Source: Azolla caroliniana
Lineage: Eukaryota > Polypodiophyta
Reading direction: 5' to 3'
Assembly (NCBI GenBank): GCA_043228905.1
Contig: JBHGNT010000018.1
Coordinates: forward strand, 5,394,001-5,458,000
DNA: 64,000 nucleotides
Shown: piece by piece, positions 53,387 to 64,000 of the stretch
How the letters are laid out: each line of letters starts with the position of its first letter
Numbering within the stretch: the first letter of the stretch is position 1
Notes under the pieces: model-generated
Database searches by the model: none
Told to the model about the DNA's origin: nothing
The model's input: the letters and a program-made list of their open reading frames with translations, nothing else
Translations under genes and position numbers: made by a program

Positions 53387-55642
53387 ATGGGGCCTCCCCT
53401 GTTTCTTCTTCTGCCTCTGTTTCTCTCTAGCTTCCATGGAACCTCTACTGCAACACCATCACCATTGTATCAGGCCGGAAATGCCCATTTCTCAACTCAG
53501 AATGATTCTTCCTCTAATTCCTCTTCTTCCGGCTTCTGGCTCTCAGAAAATGGAACCCTCACGTTCGGCTTCAAAGCCCTCGGCCTCGACGAATTCCTTC
53601 TCTGTATTTGGGTGACTGCCGACACTAACCGAACTCCGCTATGGTGGCCTTCCATCTCTACCCCTAGTGTCACACAAGGAGCTACTCTCAACTTCACGAG
53701 TAATGGAAACCTCGAGCTAATTGACTCCAGCCAATCCATGCTTTGGAGTACCTCTACCTCCGATGCTTCCTTTGCAAAGCTTCAAAATACAGGGAACCTA
53801 CAGCTTTTCGATGCCACCATGGAGAATTTACAATGGCAGAGCTTCTCGGACCTCAGAGACACTCTTGTGGTGAGCCCAAGAGATGACAGTTCTACTAGTT
53901 CATTATCTTCTATAGTAATAGATCAGCCTTATCTATTGCGATCTCGTCCAAATGATAGTTCCTATGGTCCCCCCGGAAGGTTCCATCTTCAGACCGATGT
54001 ATACTCGGTCGCTTATCTACGTGCATTGGATGTTGTCCATAATGTGGAATTTCTCTACTTATATGCATATATCAACACAAGCCATGGTGTTTTCGAGCTT
54101 AGCCAAAATGGAGGGAATACATATCGAGCCAATTCATCCATGCCAATGAGTGTGCTTCGATTAGATCCTGACGGAAATCTAAGGATCTACGCTTGGAATG
54201 CTTCACATTCCACATGGGACAAGGTATGGCAATTTTTCGACAACAATTTCACTACAACTATATTGACAAAGATGTTTGTATCCCATCCAAAAGGAGGGTT
54301 GGAGAGATGGGCAGTTATCGGGGCAGTTATTTTGGTTCTTTTCGTAGTAGCTATGCTGGTTGTCATAACCACCATAATGTGGCGGTCGAAGACTACACGA
54401 GACCATGGATGTGGAGCGATGATTTTTGGAAAGGTGAGAATGGGTGAGTATGTCACTGTGGTTGGAGATGGTGGACCCATAAGGTTTACATATGATCAAC
54501 TGGTAGAGGCAACTCAGAATTTCAGTGAATTGTTGGGGGAAGGTGGATATGGGAAAGTATACAAAGGCAGAATCATGGTGGTAATGGGGGATGAGAAAAA
54601 AGCAAGTGAAAAGCAGCTCCGTGTTGCTGTCAAGGTGCTTAAAGGCACCATGGGTGCAAGCCATGGAGAAGCTGAAAAGCAATTCAGAGCAGAAGTGAGC
54701 ACACTTGGCAAGATCCATCATGTCAATCTAGTCGATCTCGTGGGCTACTGCATCGGAGGAGGGAGATCTCAGGGGAATCTGAGGATCTTGGTATATGAAT
54801 ACATCAAAAATGGTTTGTTAGCCAGGTTCCTCTCCGGAGAACCGAAGCCTCTCCCATGGGCGGTTCGATACTCCATAGCTGTAGGAACGGCTCGAGGCAT
54901 TGCATATCTTCACCACGATTGCAAGCCACACATAGTGCACTGTGACATTAAGCCTGAGAATGTGCTCTTAGACCATGAGTTTACGGCCAAAGTCTCGGAC
55001 TTCTGATTGGCGAGGCGGTTAGAAGAGGTGAAGAGCAATCTACTGATGTCGGGTGCACGAGGAACAAGGGGCTACATGGCACCCGAATGGTTGAAAACCG
55101 CCGAGATCACATCGAAAGCAGATGTCTACAGTTATGGGATTGTGCTGCTTAAGCTTGTGAGGGGATTTCATGAGAGAGCAAATGACGATGAATCCCTTGT
55201 GGATTGGGCATACCAGTTCATTTCTGCAGCCGAAGAAGATCGGGACCACAAGGAATCAAGCATTTCAAATGGAGGAGAAGATTCTCTCAACAAGGAAGAG
55301 CGTCCACATGGTCAGATTCATGAGCATGATCTGGACAATATCGAGATTCCAAAAGGCGAACAGGAACCAGTAGCAGTTAGTTTGAAATGGGATAAGTGTG
55401 ACGACGAGAGCTTCGAGAAAACTAGGGTGCTTAAGATCGGGTTGTGGTGCATTCAATATCAGCCTGAATTGCGACCATCGATGTTACGGATTGTTAAGCT
55501 CTTGGAAGGAAATGGTGAGGACGTAGGGATCCCTCCGTACCCGGGTCCGAGTGTGGTCTTAGTAGGCTATCAGAGCAGTAGCACCTCTACAAATATCCAA
55601 TCCTACATGGCAGACTCGGATGTGGCCATCTCTGCAAGGTAG
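53387..55642 (+). pseudogene. G-type lectin receptor-like kinase, gene 4: EGF/PAN deleted, stop in DFG
   Basis: Paralogue of gene 2. ATG at 53387 (MGPPLFLLLPLFL); an upstream Met at 53309 only adds microsatellite-coded Ser-Leu repeats. The bulb-lectin domain is intact, but after WQFFDNN the sequence jumps to LTKMFVSHPKGG: an in-frame loss of roughly 125 residues removed the EGF and PAN segments. Membrane helix at about 308-332, kinase GEGGYGKV (about 383), VAVKVLK, HCDIKPEN, then SDF followed by TGA (55004-55006), a Gly GGA codon turned to stop. The rest of the kinase stays open and in frame to 55642. The product, if made, is 539 residues: lectin, membrane and an N-terminal half kinase. The later frame is undamaged, so the stop is recent. 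Confidence 0.9.
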
Positions 55643-55850
55643 CTACCTACTAGCTAGGTTTAGCTTCATGAGACCATCATGATTTGTGAAGGGCTGAAGA
55701 AGCCATTCATGTGAAACCATGTTATCTTGTATCCTGTACTAGTAGACACCTCTTTTGTATGTGATTTTTGGGGGATTTGTGTGTGTGTTTGAATCCTGAT
55801 TGCATTAGAAATGATAGCATTGGGTATCTGCGTTGTGATTTAGACTGTTG

Positions 55851-55856
55851 AATAAA
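55851..55856 (+). terminator. Gene 4 poly(A) signal
   Basis: AATAAA in the same context as downstream of gene 2, about 210 bp after the stop. Confidence 0.6.
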
Positions 55857-56438
55857 CCACTTCTTCATTTAGAATCTCTGCAACCTTCTATCCCTTGAAT
55901 TAGGACTTTGACTAATCTTGTGTGCAAACATGGAACTGCATATGGAAAGTGTTTAGCATCAGCAAATTCAAATTCTGAAGGACTACCAAAAAAAGTGCAC
56001 TTATTTAAAAGCGATGTTCAATCATAAGAAGAAAAGCAAAAATCAAAACAGAGAATAAAAAATAAACTTATAAGTTATAGCTGTGTAATGGAATGAGTTT
56101 TTTTGTCAAAAAAAATAAAATGCTACCCATTACTTACGAAGAAATACAGGAGGTATCATATCTACACGGGCCAGGCCTAATATAGAGCTCCGTGGTTTCA
56201 ATTAACACTAAAAATGTGAATCCTAGAGTAATCCTTATAGAGTCTAGGGATGGTGGGTGGATGTCGCATGGGGGGAGTCCTAGGTGAGAAGAGCTATTTC
56301 GGCGGGAGATTGCACCATTGTATATTGTCGCATTGCAATCGCAACATTAGCATTCCACTCCAATTCAAAATGAAGGTTGCCCGTGCCCTGGATGTTGAGT
56401 CCATTTCGCCTTGAATATCTTCATATGACCCACGAAGG
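55857..56438. other. Intergenic, no gene seen
   Basis: After the gene 4 3' flank (shared with gene 2 to about 56005) there is AT-rich then mixed sequence with no recognised element and no long frame, ending at the H LTR. Confidence 0.5.
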
Positions 56439-56671
56439 TGTTGGAAAATATAAGGAAAATAATATTATAAAATAAATAAATTGTAAAAATAAAAGTATGA
56501 TATGAAAAGTCATACCACTAACGATTACAACTGAACAAGTAAAGGACACACATGTCCTATAAAGAGATATGCACGCCTCTCTATAGATTAGTATAGAAAA
56601 GGAATCAATTTCTGAATTAAAACAAATTTTATCTCTCTTTCTCTCTATCTCCCTATCTCTGTTGTTTTACA
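56439..56671 (+). repeat. Element H 5' LTR
   Basis: 233 bp, TGTTGGAAAATATAAGG...GTTGTTTTACA, followed directly by the primer site. The 3' partner is outside the window. Confidence 0.8.
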
Positions 56672-56686
56672 TGGTATCAGAGCGGG
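56672..56686 (+). other. Element H primer binding site
   Basis: TGGTATCAGAGCGGG, the standard initiator Met-tRNA complement of plant copia elements, directly after the LTR. Confidence 0.92.
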
Positions 56687-56893
56687 TTCCCTATTCTACC
56701 ATAGAAAAATCAGAGTCTGTAGATCAAACTTTCTACACCGAAACAACAATAAATAAGAGAAAATCAAAGAACAACCATATACAACTTTCTACACAAAATA
56801 ATAATATACATATCTCAGAATAGGCCAGAACCTTTACCCCTTCTAAGGCCTGCACACTCTTGTTTTTCTTGAACAAATAACCTTTAGTAGCAA

Positions 56894-57030
56894 ATGGCTC
56901 AGGCAACATCTTCATCCCAAAACTTCATGTATAGGAAAACAACCATTAGCAAATTGAATAACACAAATTATCGAGTTTGGAGTAGCAAAATGACTCTCCT
57001 TTTCAAACAATTGAAATTATGGGCAGTAGT
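56894..57030 (+). pseudogene. Element H gag N-terminus
   Basis: MAQATSSSQNFMYRKTTIS then LNNTNYRVWSSKMTLLF, the usual copia gag start, cut at LWAVV by element G. Confidence 0.85.
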
Positions 57031-57570
57031 TTTGGGAAATCAGTCCCTCCGGATGGAATCCGGTGATGAATGAAGAGGACCTGGTGATGAATGAAGAGGA
57101 CCCGGTGAGAACCAGAAGAGAGACATATCTATAAATATGTTTCTTTGAGTAAGCCTATTGAGGTTATATTTGTAAATAGCCCTAAGTTCATATAAGTATA
57201 AATATGACTTAGGGCAATAACTTTAAAATGACGCATTAGTTGTTGTTGTTGATATATATTGTTGTATAGAGAGAGCGACAGAGAGAGAGAAAGTGAGATA
57301 CAAAGAAATACTCTGTTGTAACCGCCAGTTGGCGAAGAAACAGAGCTCGAGGTCGTTGCCTCTGAGTCTCTGATTGTACCCTCTTTTCTTCATAGTGATA
57401 GTTGGAGTCTGTGGGCTCCCGTGGTTTTTTCCCATTCAGGGTTTTCCACATAAACATCCTGTGTACTCTCTTTTGTGTGTACGTCTATTCCCATTCCTGT
57501 ATTGCTCTCTTATTGCAGTGATTCAAGACTCGGTTGTGGCCAAGCAATATTCCGCGCTATTCCTCTCAAT
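57031..57570 (+). repeat. Element G 5' LTR
   Basis: Starts TTTGGGAAATCAGTCCC. Carries tandem GGTGATGAATGAAGAGGACC units near 57061-57105, a short form of the minisatellite at 5555-5830. A primer-like AGTATCAGAGCC (57573-57584) follows; it matches the Met-tRNA site except for one G to A. Confidence 0.85.
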
Positions 57571-57597
57571 CTAGTATCAGAGCCAATAACACAGAAA

Positions 57598-58150
57598 ATG
57601 GAAGAATCGTTCGGCGGCATGTTCAAGCTTACCAGCTCCAACTACTTAGTGTGGAAGTCGAAGATGAGGGATATGCTGGTGGTCAAAGATCTTTGGTTGC
57701 CGGTTCAGCTCGAGGACAAGAGACTGGATAAGATCGACGCCACAGTGTGGGAGGTGATGCACATGAAGACGACGACATTCATCCGGTGCTTCATCGACAT
57801 GAGCATGTACAACAACTTCAATGAAGAAAGTAAGGCTCATGAACTCTGGGAGAAGATCGACATCATGTTCCAGAACAAGAATGTTGTTAACCGAGTTTCG
57901 GTATTCCAGAAGCTAGTGAGGCTTCGGTACCAAGACGGCTCCAGTATGGCAGAGCACATGAATACCTTCCAGGGGCTTATACATCAAGCAACCTCGTTAG
58001 AAGTACCTCTCACCAAAACTGGGACAAATAGGGGCCGAGGTCAAAGTCAAGGGGAAGGCCCACGTGCTTCTATTGCAAGAAACCGGGACACTTCCAGAAG
58101 AACTATCGACATTTCCAGGAAAAGAAGGAAACCGGCACCACCGATTTGAA
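57598..58150 (+). pseudogene. Element G gag with internal deletion
   Basis: MEESFGGMFKLTSSNYLVWK, KSKMRDMLVVKDLW, then AHELWEKIDIMFQNKN and LVRLRYQDGSSMAEHMNTFQ: copia gag. After TSLEVPL the expected capsid end is missing (junction about 58015) and the frame changes. The zinc knuckle in the other frame reads CFYCKKPGHFQKNY, so its last Cys is Tyr. Confidence 0.85.
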
Positions 58151-60611
58151 GAAGAGTTTGAACCAAAACGGTTCAGACCGGAGAGGCCCGGATCGGAAAG
58201 GAATGTCGGCGATTGCGACAAGTAAAGAGGAACTGATGCTCATTACCGAGGAGAATGAGTTAAACCTTGTCGGCGACGAGACAACGTGGGTTGTCGATTC
58301 CGGAGCATCGTTTCACCTGACACCGGATCAGAGATACTTCTCATCCTACACAACCGGTGATCATGGTTGTGTCCGGATGGGGAATGAAGGGACATGCCGA
58401 ATTATCGGCATAGAGATGTGTTGTTGACAACATCAATCAGATGCAAGTTGCTATGGAAGGATGTTCGACACATTGTGGAGGTTCGACTGAACCTGATATC
58501 AGCCAACCGACTAGATGATGCTGGCTACATGGGTAGCATCCGGAACGGAGTCATGAAGTTCAACAAAGGGAGCCTAATAGTGCCTCAAGCCTGGAAGGTT
58601 AACACATTGTATCTGATGAATGCCCGGATATGTCGGGAAGAAGTGAACGTATCATCCGACACTGCCGGTGAGTTGTGGCACAAAAGACTATGTCACATGA
58701 ATGAGAAGGGGATGAGGAGGCTTGCCGAAAACAACCTCATTTTGGTGAAGGACGTGCAACTTGAAAAGTGCACCAATTTCTTGGCCGGCAAGAAAAACCA
58801 AACCTCCTTCCGGTCAAGAACACCGATGAGACGGAATGCACCACTGGAGCTGGTGCATTCCGATGTGTGTCAAGTGGACACGAAGTTAGATGTCGGATCG
58901 CAGTACTTCGTGATGTTCATAGATGATCATAGCCGGAAGTTGTGGTTCTCACCGTTGAAGACGAAGGATTAGGTGCTATCCATCCTCAAGGAGTTCCACA
59001 TGAGAGTGGAAAGAGAAACCGGCCGGAAGCTGAAGGTTCAAGCAGACAACGGAGGAGAATACCGGGGGCAGTTTGAGGAGTACTGCCAGTAGAAGGGAAT
59101 CTAGCTCGAGTTTACCGTGCCAAAGACGTCGGAACTAAACGGGTTGGCCGAAAGAATGAACCGAACCATAATACAGAGAGTCCAGAGCATGCTGGCACAT
59201 GCCAAGTTACCCAAGACGTTTTGGGTTGAGGCGCTGACGATGGCGACCTATGTGATAAACAGATCACCCTCAGTACCTTTGGGAGGAGACTCACCTCAGA
59301 AAGTATGGACCGGTAAAGATGTATCTTACCGGCATCTGAAGGTGTTCAGGTGTCTCGCATATGTGCATGTTGCAAAGGACAAGAGAGCAAAGCTGGATCC
59401 GAAGTCCAAGCCATGCATATTCCTTGGATCAGCGATGATGAGTTCGGTTACCGGGTGTGGGATCTGGTTGACAAGAAGGTGTTCCGGAGTCGGGACATAG
59501 TCTTCATGGAAGACAAGACCATTGCCGATTGGGAGTTGGAGACAAAGGTGATGAACTCCGGATCATCCAATGAAGACCGGTTTGAGGACACAAGGACTTA
59601 CCCGGTTGAGAACCGGATGTTAGCCGGTAACTGGATGACACTCGAAGAACTGGCCGGATATGGACAAGAAACCGAACCGACCGAAGAAGAAGAAGATACT
59701 GAAGAAGGCTCTGAACTGGACCTTCACAATGAAAGACTTGGATCCGGAAAGACAGATATTGGGAATGCACATCATTCGGGACCGATTGAAGAAGCTATTG
59801 TGGTTGTCACAGGAGAAGTACGTGACAAAGGTGCTTCAAAGGTTCAACATGTCGGAGGCAAAACCGGTCGGATTGACACTTCCGGCAAACTGCAAGCTAT
59901 CCGGGAAACAAAACCCGAGGACAAAGGCGGAGAAGACGGATGTGATGAAGATACCATATGCTTCTGCCATACGCGATGGTATGTACCCGGTCGGATATCG
60001 GATATGTAGTCGGAGTGGTAAGCCGGTTCATGAGCAATCCCGGAAGAGAGCATTGGAACGTGGTCAAGTGGATACTCCATTATCTGAAAGGCACCTCGAG
60101 TATGTGCCTCCAGTTCGGCTCCGGTAATCCTCAACTTGACGGATTCACTGATTCGGATATGTCGCCTGATGCGGATACCAGCCGGTCTACATCCGGATAT
60201 GTCATGACTTATGTAGGGGGAGCTGTTTCGTGGCAGTCGAGGCTGCAAAAGACGGTTGTGTTGTCAACCACGGAAGCGGAGTACATGGTAGATGTGTAAG
60301 CCGGCAAGGAGATAATCTAGATGAAGGACTTCATTGGAGAGCTAAGAATCAAATAGGAGGAACACCAGCTCTACTACGATAGTCAAAATGTCATCCACCT
60401 TGCAAAGAACGTGACCTACCATTCTCGGACGAAACATATCCAGCGGAGGTACCACGGGATCTGGGAGAGAGTAGAAGATCAAGAGTTCGTGCTCACGAAG
60501 ATCCACACGAAGGAGAACAGGTCGAACATGTTAACCAAGGTGCTGACAACTGACAAGTTGGACGCGTGCCGAAAGCGGATCGAGCTGACAAGACATCCCA
60601 TGCCGGAGTGA
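58151..60611 (+). pseudogene. Element G protease, integrase, RT remnant and RNase H
   Basis: Protease TTWVVDSGASFHLTPD (about 58290), stop at 58425. Integrase: ELWHKRLCHMNEKGM (zinc part), LELVHSDVCQ (first Asp), VQADNGGEYRGQF (second Asp), ELNGLAERMNRTII (Glu); stops at about 58970, 59090 and 59102. Near 59700 the text passes from an acidic linker into LNWTFTMKDLDPERQILGMHI: the RT fingers and palm, with the catalytic box, are deleted. RT end and RNase H follow (LSQEKYVTKVLQRFNM, FTDSDMSPDADTSRSTSGYV, VLSTTEAEY, HSRTKHIQRRYHGI) in broken frames to 60611. Confidence 0.88.
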
Positions 60612-60621
60612 AGGGGGAGAT

Positions 60622-61182
60622 TATTGGGAAATTAGTCCCTCTGGATCCGGTGATGAATGAAGAGGACATGGTGAGAACTGGAAGAGATCCGGAAACCGGA
60701 GGAGACCCGGTGAGAACCGAAAGAGAGGCATAATTGTAAATATGTTTTTTTGAGTAAGCCAATTGAGGCTATATTTGTAAATAGCCCTAAGTTCATATAA
60801 GTATAAATATGACTTAGGGAAATAACTTTAAAATGACGCAATAATTATTGTTGTTGATATATATTGTTGTATAGAGAGAGCGACAGAGAGAGAGAGAGTG
60901 TGTGTGTGAGATACAGAGAAATACTCTGTTGTAACCGCCGGTTGGCAAAGATACAGAGCTCGAGGTCGTTGCCTCTGAGTCTTTGATTGTACCCTCTTTT
61001 CTTCATAGTGATAGTTGGAGTTTGTGGGCTCCTATGGTTTTTTCCCATTTAGGGTTTTCCACGCAAACATCCTGTGTACTCTCTTTTGTGTGTACGTTTA
61101 TTCCCATTCCTGTGTTGCACTCTTATCGAAGTGATTCAAGACTCGGTTGTGGCCGAGCAGTATTCCGCGCTATTCCACTCAA
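60622..61182 (+). repeat. Element G 3' LTR
   Basis: Matches 57031-57570 with several differences, mainly a different arrangement of CCGG-rich repeats (60645-60730) and a longer GA/GT tract near 60885-60910. Confidence 0.88.
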
Positions 61183-62374
61183 GTAGTTGAGGGCACGGAG
61201 ATACAACCCAACACGTTAGACCCAAACTACCCTGCATGGGAAGAAAAAGATCTAGCAGCAAAGCAAGAAATCATGTCAAATTTGGAAGACTAGCGAACTG
61301 ACGGATCAAAAATTGTGTCACTGCAAATGACATGTGGATCGACTTGAAGAACGAATACGAACCAACTATAGATGGAAACCAGGTCATGACTCTAAACTCA
61401 TTAGTCATTCATAAACTCATGGAAACGCAAATTAGATGACTATCTTATGTCCGGAGTAGAGATCGAATCAGAGTTGCAAAGGCTCTTTCTATTAGGTGCA
61501 CTACCACCATCTTGGAGCATTTTTGTGACCACCCAAAACTTCAATACAAACACAACTCTCATTGACTTGATTAATTGTGTACGACAAGAAGAAGCCATGA
61601 AAATGGCATGTCGTCCTGAACAGACACAACACACATAAGCAATGATAGCATACCGTAGCAAACAACCCTATCAAAACCAAAGAACAGAATATAGTCCTAG
61701 AAGCTTTCTTGAAAACTCTAGACCACAAATCGAAGGCCTCATGTTCTCACAATATTTCTGCACCATCTGCAAGAAATTTCAAACAATCAATGTAGGCTTA
61801 GACAAACCAGAAATAAACAATCATATCAAAGACCCAAATCATCTCGAGTAGAAGTCCATCTAGCTAAAGAAGTTCCGGAAGACGACTCATACCCAACCGA
61901 AACAAACAATGATTCAGAAACAAATGGCGATGGCTATGACGACCTCATGCAAGCTTTTCTTGCAGAAGCTTTAACTACATGAATCAATGCTATACAAAAA
62001 TTAGACAACACTTGGTACTTCGATACCGGTGCCACGCATCATATGACAAATAATAAACAATCTATTAGAAATTATAAACCCTTATGAACACCAATTCTTG
62101 TTTATTTGACAACAATGGAAGCCGAAATGCATTAGGAAAAGGGGATGCCAACCTTCTCCTACAAGAAAATCAACTCCTCATTGTAAACAATGTCTATTTT
62201 GTTCCTGGAATTACAAAAAATCTATTATCTGTCTGTCAAGCAACCAAAAACGGTACATCCATAAAATTCGAAGAAACATATGCACAAATTAAGCATAAAA
62301 CTCTTGGCGGATAGACAACTAAATACATCTATAAACACCTAGATGAAGGGTTATACCGCATTCCATGCAGACCC
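61183..62374 (+). pseudogene. Element H gag remainder and protease
   Basis: VVEGTEIQPNTLDPNYPAWE, stop near 61291, then LQRLFLLGALPPSWSIFVTT (61470-61530), a copia capsid motif. The zinc knuckle is not clear. Protease TWYFDTGATHHMTNN (about 62010-62050), then 62084-62314 (ANLLLQENQLLIVNNVYFVP, ITKNLLSVCQ). Stops near 62081 and 62312. Confidence 0.8.
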
Positions 62375-63700
62375 GTGACTACCACATTAGAAGCATACTA
62401 TACATCGACAAACGAACAATTTCGTTTAACAAATTTGTGGCACCGTCGACTCGCACACACACATTTACAAGCAATAAAAACTATGCAACTACATAACATG
62501 GCATTAGGCCTTCCAAAAGCCCATCTCACAAATCTGAAAATTTGTGAAGGGTGCATTCTTGGAAAAACGTCCGAACATAGTTTTCCATGCCGACAAACCA
62601 CAAGGAGTCGACCACTGCAACTTGTCCACAACGATCTCTGTGGCCCTTTTCCTACAAAATCAATTAGTGGATCAGTATACTTCATAAGTTTTATTGATGA
62701 CTACAGTAAATTCATTGTTATCACCTTCCTAAAAGCTAAAAACCAAGCTCTATCTGGATTCAAGAATTATCTCTCTCTTGCTGAAAATCTAACAAACCAA
62801 AAACTTCAATTATTACAAACGGATGGAGGAGGGGAGTGCCAATCAAACGGATTCATAAATTTCTGCAAATCACAAGGAATCCACCATCGAAGGTCTATTC
62901 CACACACACCTCAACAAAACAGTACTGCAGAAAGGAAAAACAGAAGCCTATTAAACGCTGCTCGCAGCATGTTACATGCTACAAAACTAGAATCGAAGTT
63001 CTGGGAAGAAGCCATTGCGATAGCTTGCTACATTCAAAATCGAATCTACCACCACTCCCTAGGCTTCCTTACTCCGTTTGAACTCTGGTATGGACATAAA
63101 CCTCATCTCCAAAACTTGAAAATATTTGGTTGTCTTGCATTTGCTCACATATCAGATACGAAAAGAAAGAAACTTGATCCAAAAGCTAAGAAATCCATTT
63201 TTGTTGGCTATGGTGATGCCCATGGCTATAAAGCCTACCGCTTATATGACCCAAACACAAACACATTCTTTTTTAGTCGAAGTTTCCTCTTTGATGAAGA
63301 TACAATTCTTCAACAACACAAATGTTCTACAACACTTTCACCAACAACAGAAAATAATCAGCACAATCAGGAGGTAGTCACTCAATGGCGGCTACAACTT
63401 GATGAAACCTACTCACATTATATGCACCAAGTTCCCATTACCACTGATCCTACACCGTCCTCTATCTCCTTCACCATAACGCCCCCCTCACATCACCCAT
63501 TCTCTTATGCTGAGTACAGCTCCACACACTCGGGCACCACCTCTAAACCATTACATAGTCCAAAATTTTCCTCTTTGCATCAAGAAAATAGAACCATGCC
63601 ACCTAACAAAGGTGCAATGAACAGTCACGACCTCATCCCACCACGACACGTAGGACACCGTGATCATCCTCATCCATCTGTGGTTGAAACAGAAAATTAG
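62375..63700 (+). CDS. Element H integrase, open stretch of a broken pol
   Basis: 441 codons. Pre-integrase zinc part (LWHRRLAHTHLQAIKTMQ, CEGCILGKTSEH), core with LVHNDLCGPFPTKS (first Asp), QTDGGGECQSNGF (second Asp), TPQQNSTAERKNRSL (Glu), and the copia C-terminal block FGCLAFAHISDTKRKKLDPK and KKSIFVGYGDAHGYKAYRLY. The triad is complete. TAG at 63698-63700 closes it, and the frame continues beyond to the edge, where RT should follow. It is part of a damaged element, so probably not expressed as a working Pol. Confidence 0.85.
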   Translation: MTTTLEAYYTSTNEQFRLTNLWHRRLAHTHLQAIKTMQLHNMALGLPKAHLTNLKICEGCILGKTSEHSFPCRQTTRSRPLQLVHNDLCGPFPTKSISGSVYFISFIDDYSKFIVITFLKAKNQALSGFKNYLSLAENLTNQKLQLLQTDGGGECQSNGFINFCKSQGIHHRRSIPHTPQQNSTAERKNRSLLNAARSMLHATKLESKFWEEAIAIACYIQNRIYHHSLGFLTPFELWYGHKPHLQNLKIFGCLAFAHISDTKRKKLDPKAKKSIFVGYGDAHGYKAYRLYDPNTNTFFFSRSFLFDEDTILQQHKCSTTLSPTTENNQHNQEVVTQWRLQLDETYSHYMHQVPITTDPTPSSISFTITPPSHHPFSYAEYSSTHSGTTSKPLHSPKFSSLHQENRTMPPNKGAMNSHDLIPPRHVGHRDHPHPSVVETEN

Positions 63701-64000
63701 CAACATGAGACATCATCGCCATTCTCTAGCTCTACATCAAATTCACATGGCACACATGAACCCTTCATCCACGTTTACTCTCGGCAACCATCCACGCGTT
63801 CACATACAAATTCCAAGATAAATACTTCCCTTATAAAACTAGACTTCCCTAACACCCAACAATCACACACTTCTGACAACGATACTACACCCCCTAGACG
63901 CTTTAGACCACTATGTGACATCTACCAAGAATTGGACAACCTTGAGTGTCACTTTAGCAACCTTGATAATGGTCACACATTCAATCTTGACTAGGACAGT

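Larger units (their letters stand above)
57031..61182 (+). mobile_element. Copia element G, defective
   Basis: About 4.15 kb with LTRs 57031-57570 and 60622-61182 and target duplication GTAGT (57026-57030, 61183-61187). It has a Met-tRNA-type primer site, gag, protease, integrase, a deleted RT and an RNase H. Many stops. The 3' LTR begins TATTGGGAAAT after an AAGGGGGAGAT polypurine tract; TG has become TA. Confidence 0.9.
56439..64000 (+). mobile_element. Copia element H, split by copia G, open at the right edge
   Basis: 5' LTR, Met-tRNA primer site, gag start, then element G (57031-61182), then the rest of gag, protease and integrase, running off the window before RT. The gag reading crosses the G insertion (LKLWAVV on the left, VVEGTEIQPNTLDP on the right), and GTAGT is duplicated. 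Confidence 0.9.

Overview
The window is nuclear DNA of a land plant, most likely a flowering plant. Four intronless G-type (bulb-lectin) receptor-like kinase genes lie among dense Ty3/gypsy, Ty1/copia, LINE, SINE and hAT-type elements, with GA/CT microsatellites throughout. I cannot name the species. Most of the roughly 64 kb is retrotransposon sequence. I see no rRNA, true tRNA, CRISPR or organellar genes.

Layout. At 1-5.5 kb is a decayed Ty3/gypsy element (F, minus strand) whose motifs look like a clade I know best from fungi. At 5.5-8.0 kb are a copia-LTR minisatellite remnant and a 5'-truncated LINE. At 8.85-9.40 kb is a hAT-type MITE with a perfect 8-bp target duplication. At 9.4-10.8 kb is a copia relic. 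At 10.9-17.7 kb is a divergent pair of receptor kinase genes (gene 1 minus, gene 2 plus). At 18.2-48.7 kb is one nested block of retrotransposons. At 49.7-55.6 kb is a second divergent receptor kinase pair (gene 3 minus, gene 4 plus), a duplicate of the first. Gene 4 has lost its EGF/PAN segment and has a stop codon in the DFG motif. At 56.4-64.0 kb is a copia element (H), split by a second copia element (G), running off the right edge.

The nested block. Element D (Ty3/gypsy, plus) was hit in its leader by element A (Ty3/gypsy, minus). A's 5' LTR was hit by element B (a Ty3/gypsy with a long extra 3' reading frame, minus). B's gag was hit by element C (an intact Ty3/gypsy chromovirus, minus). 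A also carries a deletion-derivative copia (E) in its integrase and a probable solo LTR in its gag. Target duplications support B in A (GAGAA), C in B (CCCTG), E in A (GTTGT), G in H (GTAGT) and, imperfectly, A in D (GACAG/GACAA).

The most interesting biology is in A and C. Neither has a recognisable tRNA primer site next to its 5' LTR. Instead the first 12 nt predicted downstream of each LTR TATA box are perfectly complementary to the sequence just inside the 5' LTR. The two families differ at three of these positions and the partner site changes with them. This is the signature of Tf1/sushi-type self-primed reverse transcription, which I know from fungi and vertebrates. C also carries a textbook -1 frameshift signal between gag and pol: a GTTAAAC heptamer, a 6-nt spacer and an 11-bp stem. 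A further recurring pattern is a tRNA-like A-box/B-box module, antisense to the element, at the outer (U3) end of five LTR families.

The receptor kinase genes form two head-to-head pairs separated by the nested elements. Their non-RD kinase domains and lectin/EGF/PAN ectodomains suggest surface perception, probably in defence. Genes 3 and 4, though inverted relative to each other, share a nearly identical ectodomain tract that looks like recent gene conversion.
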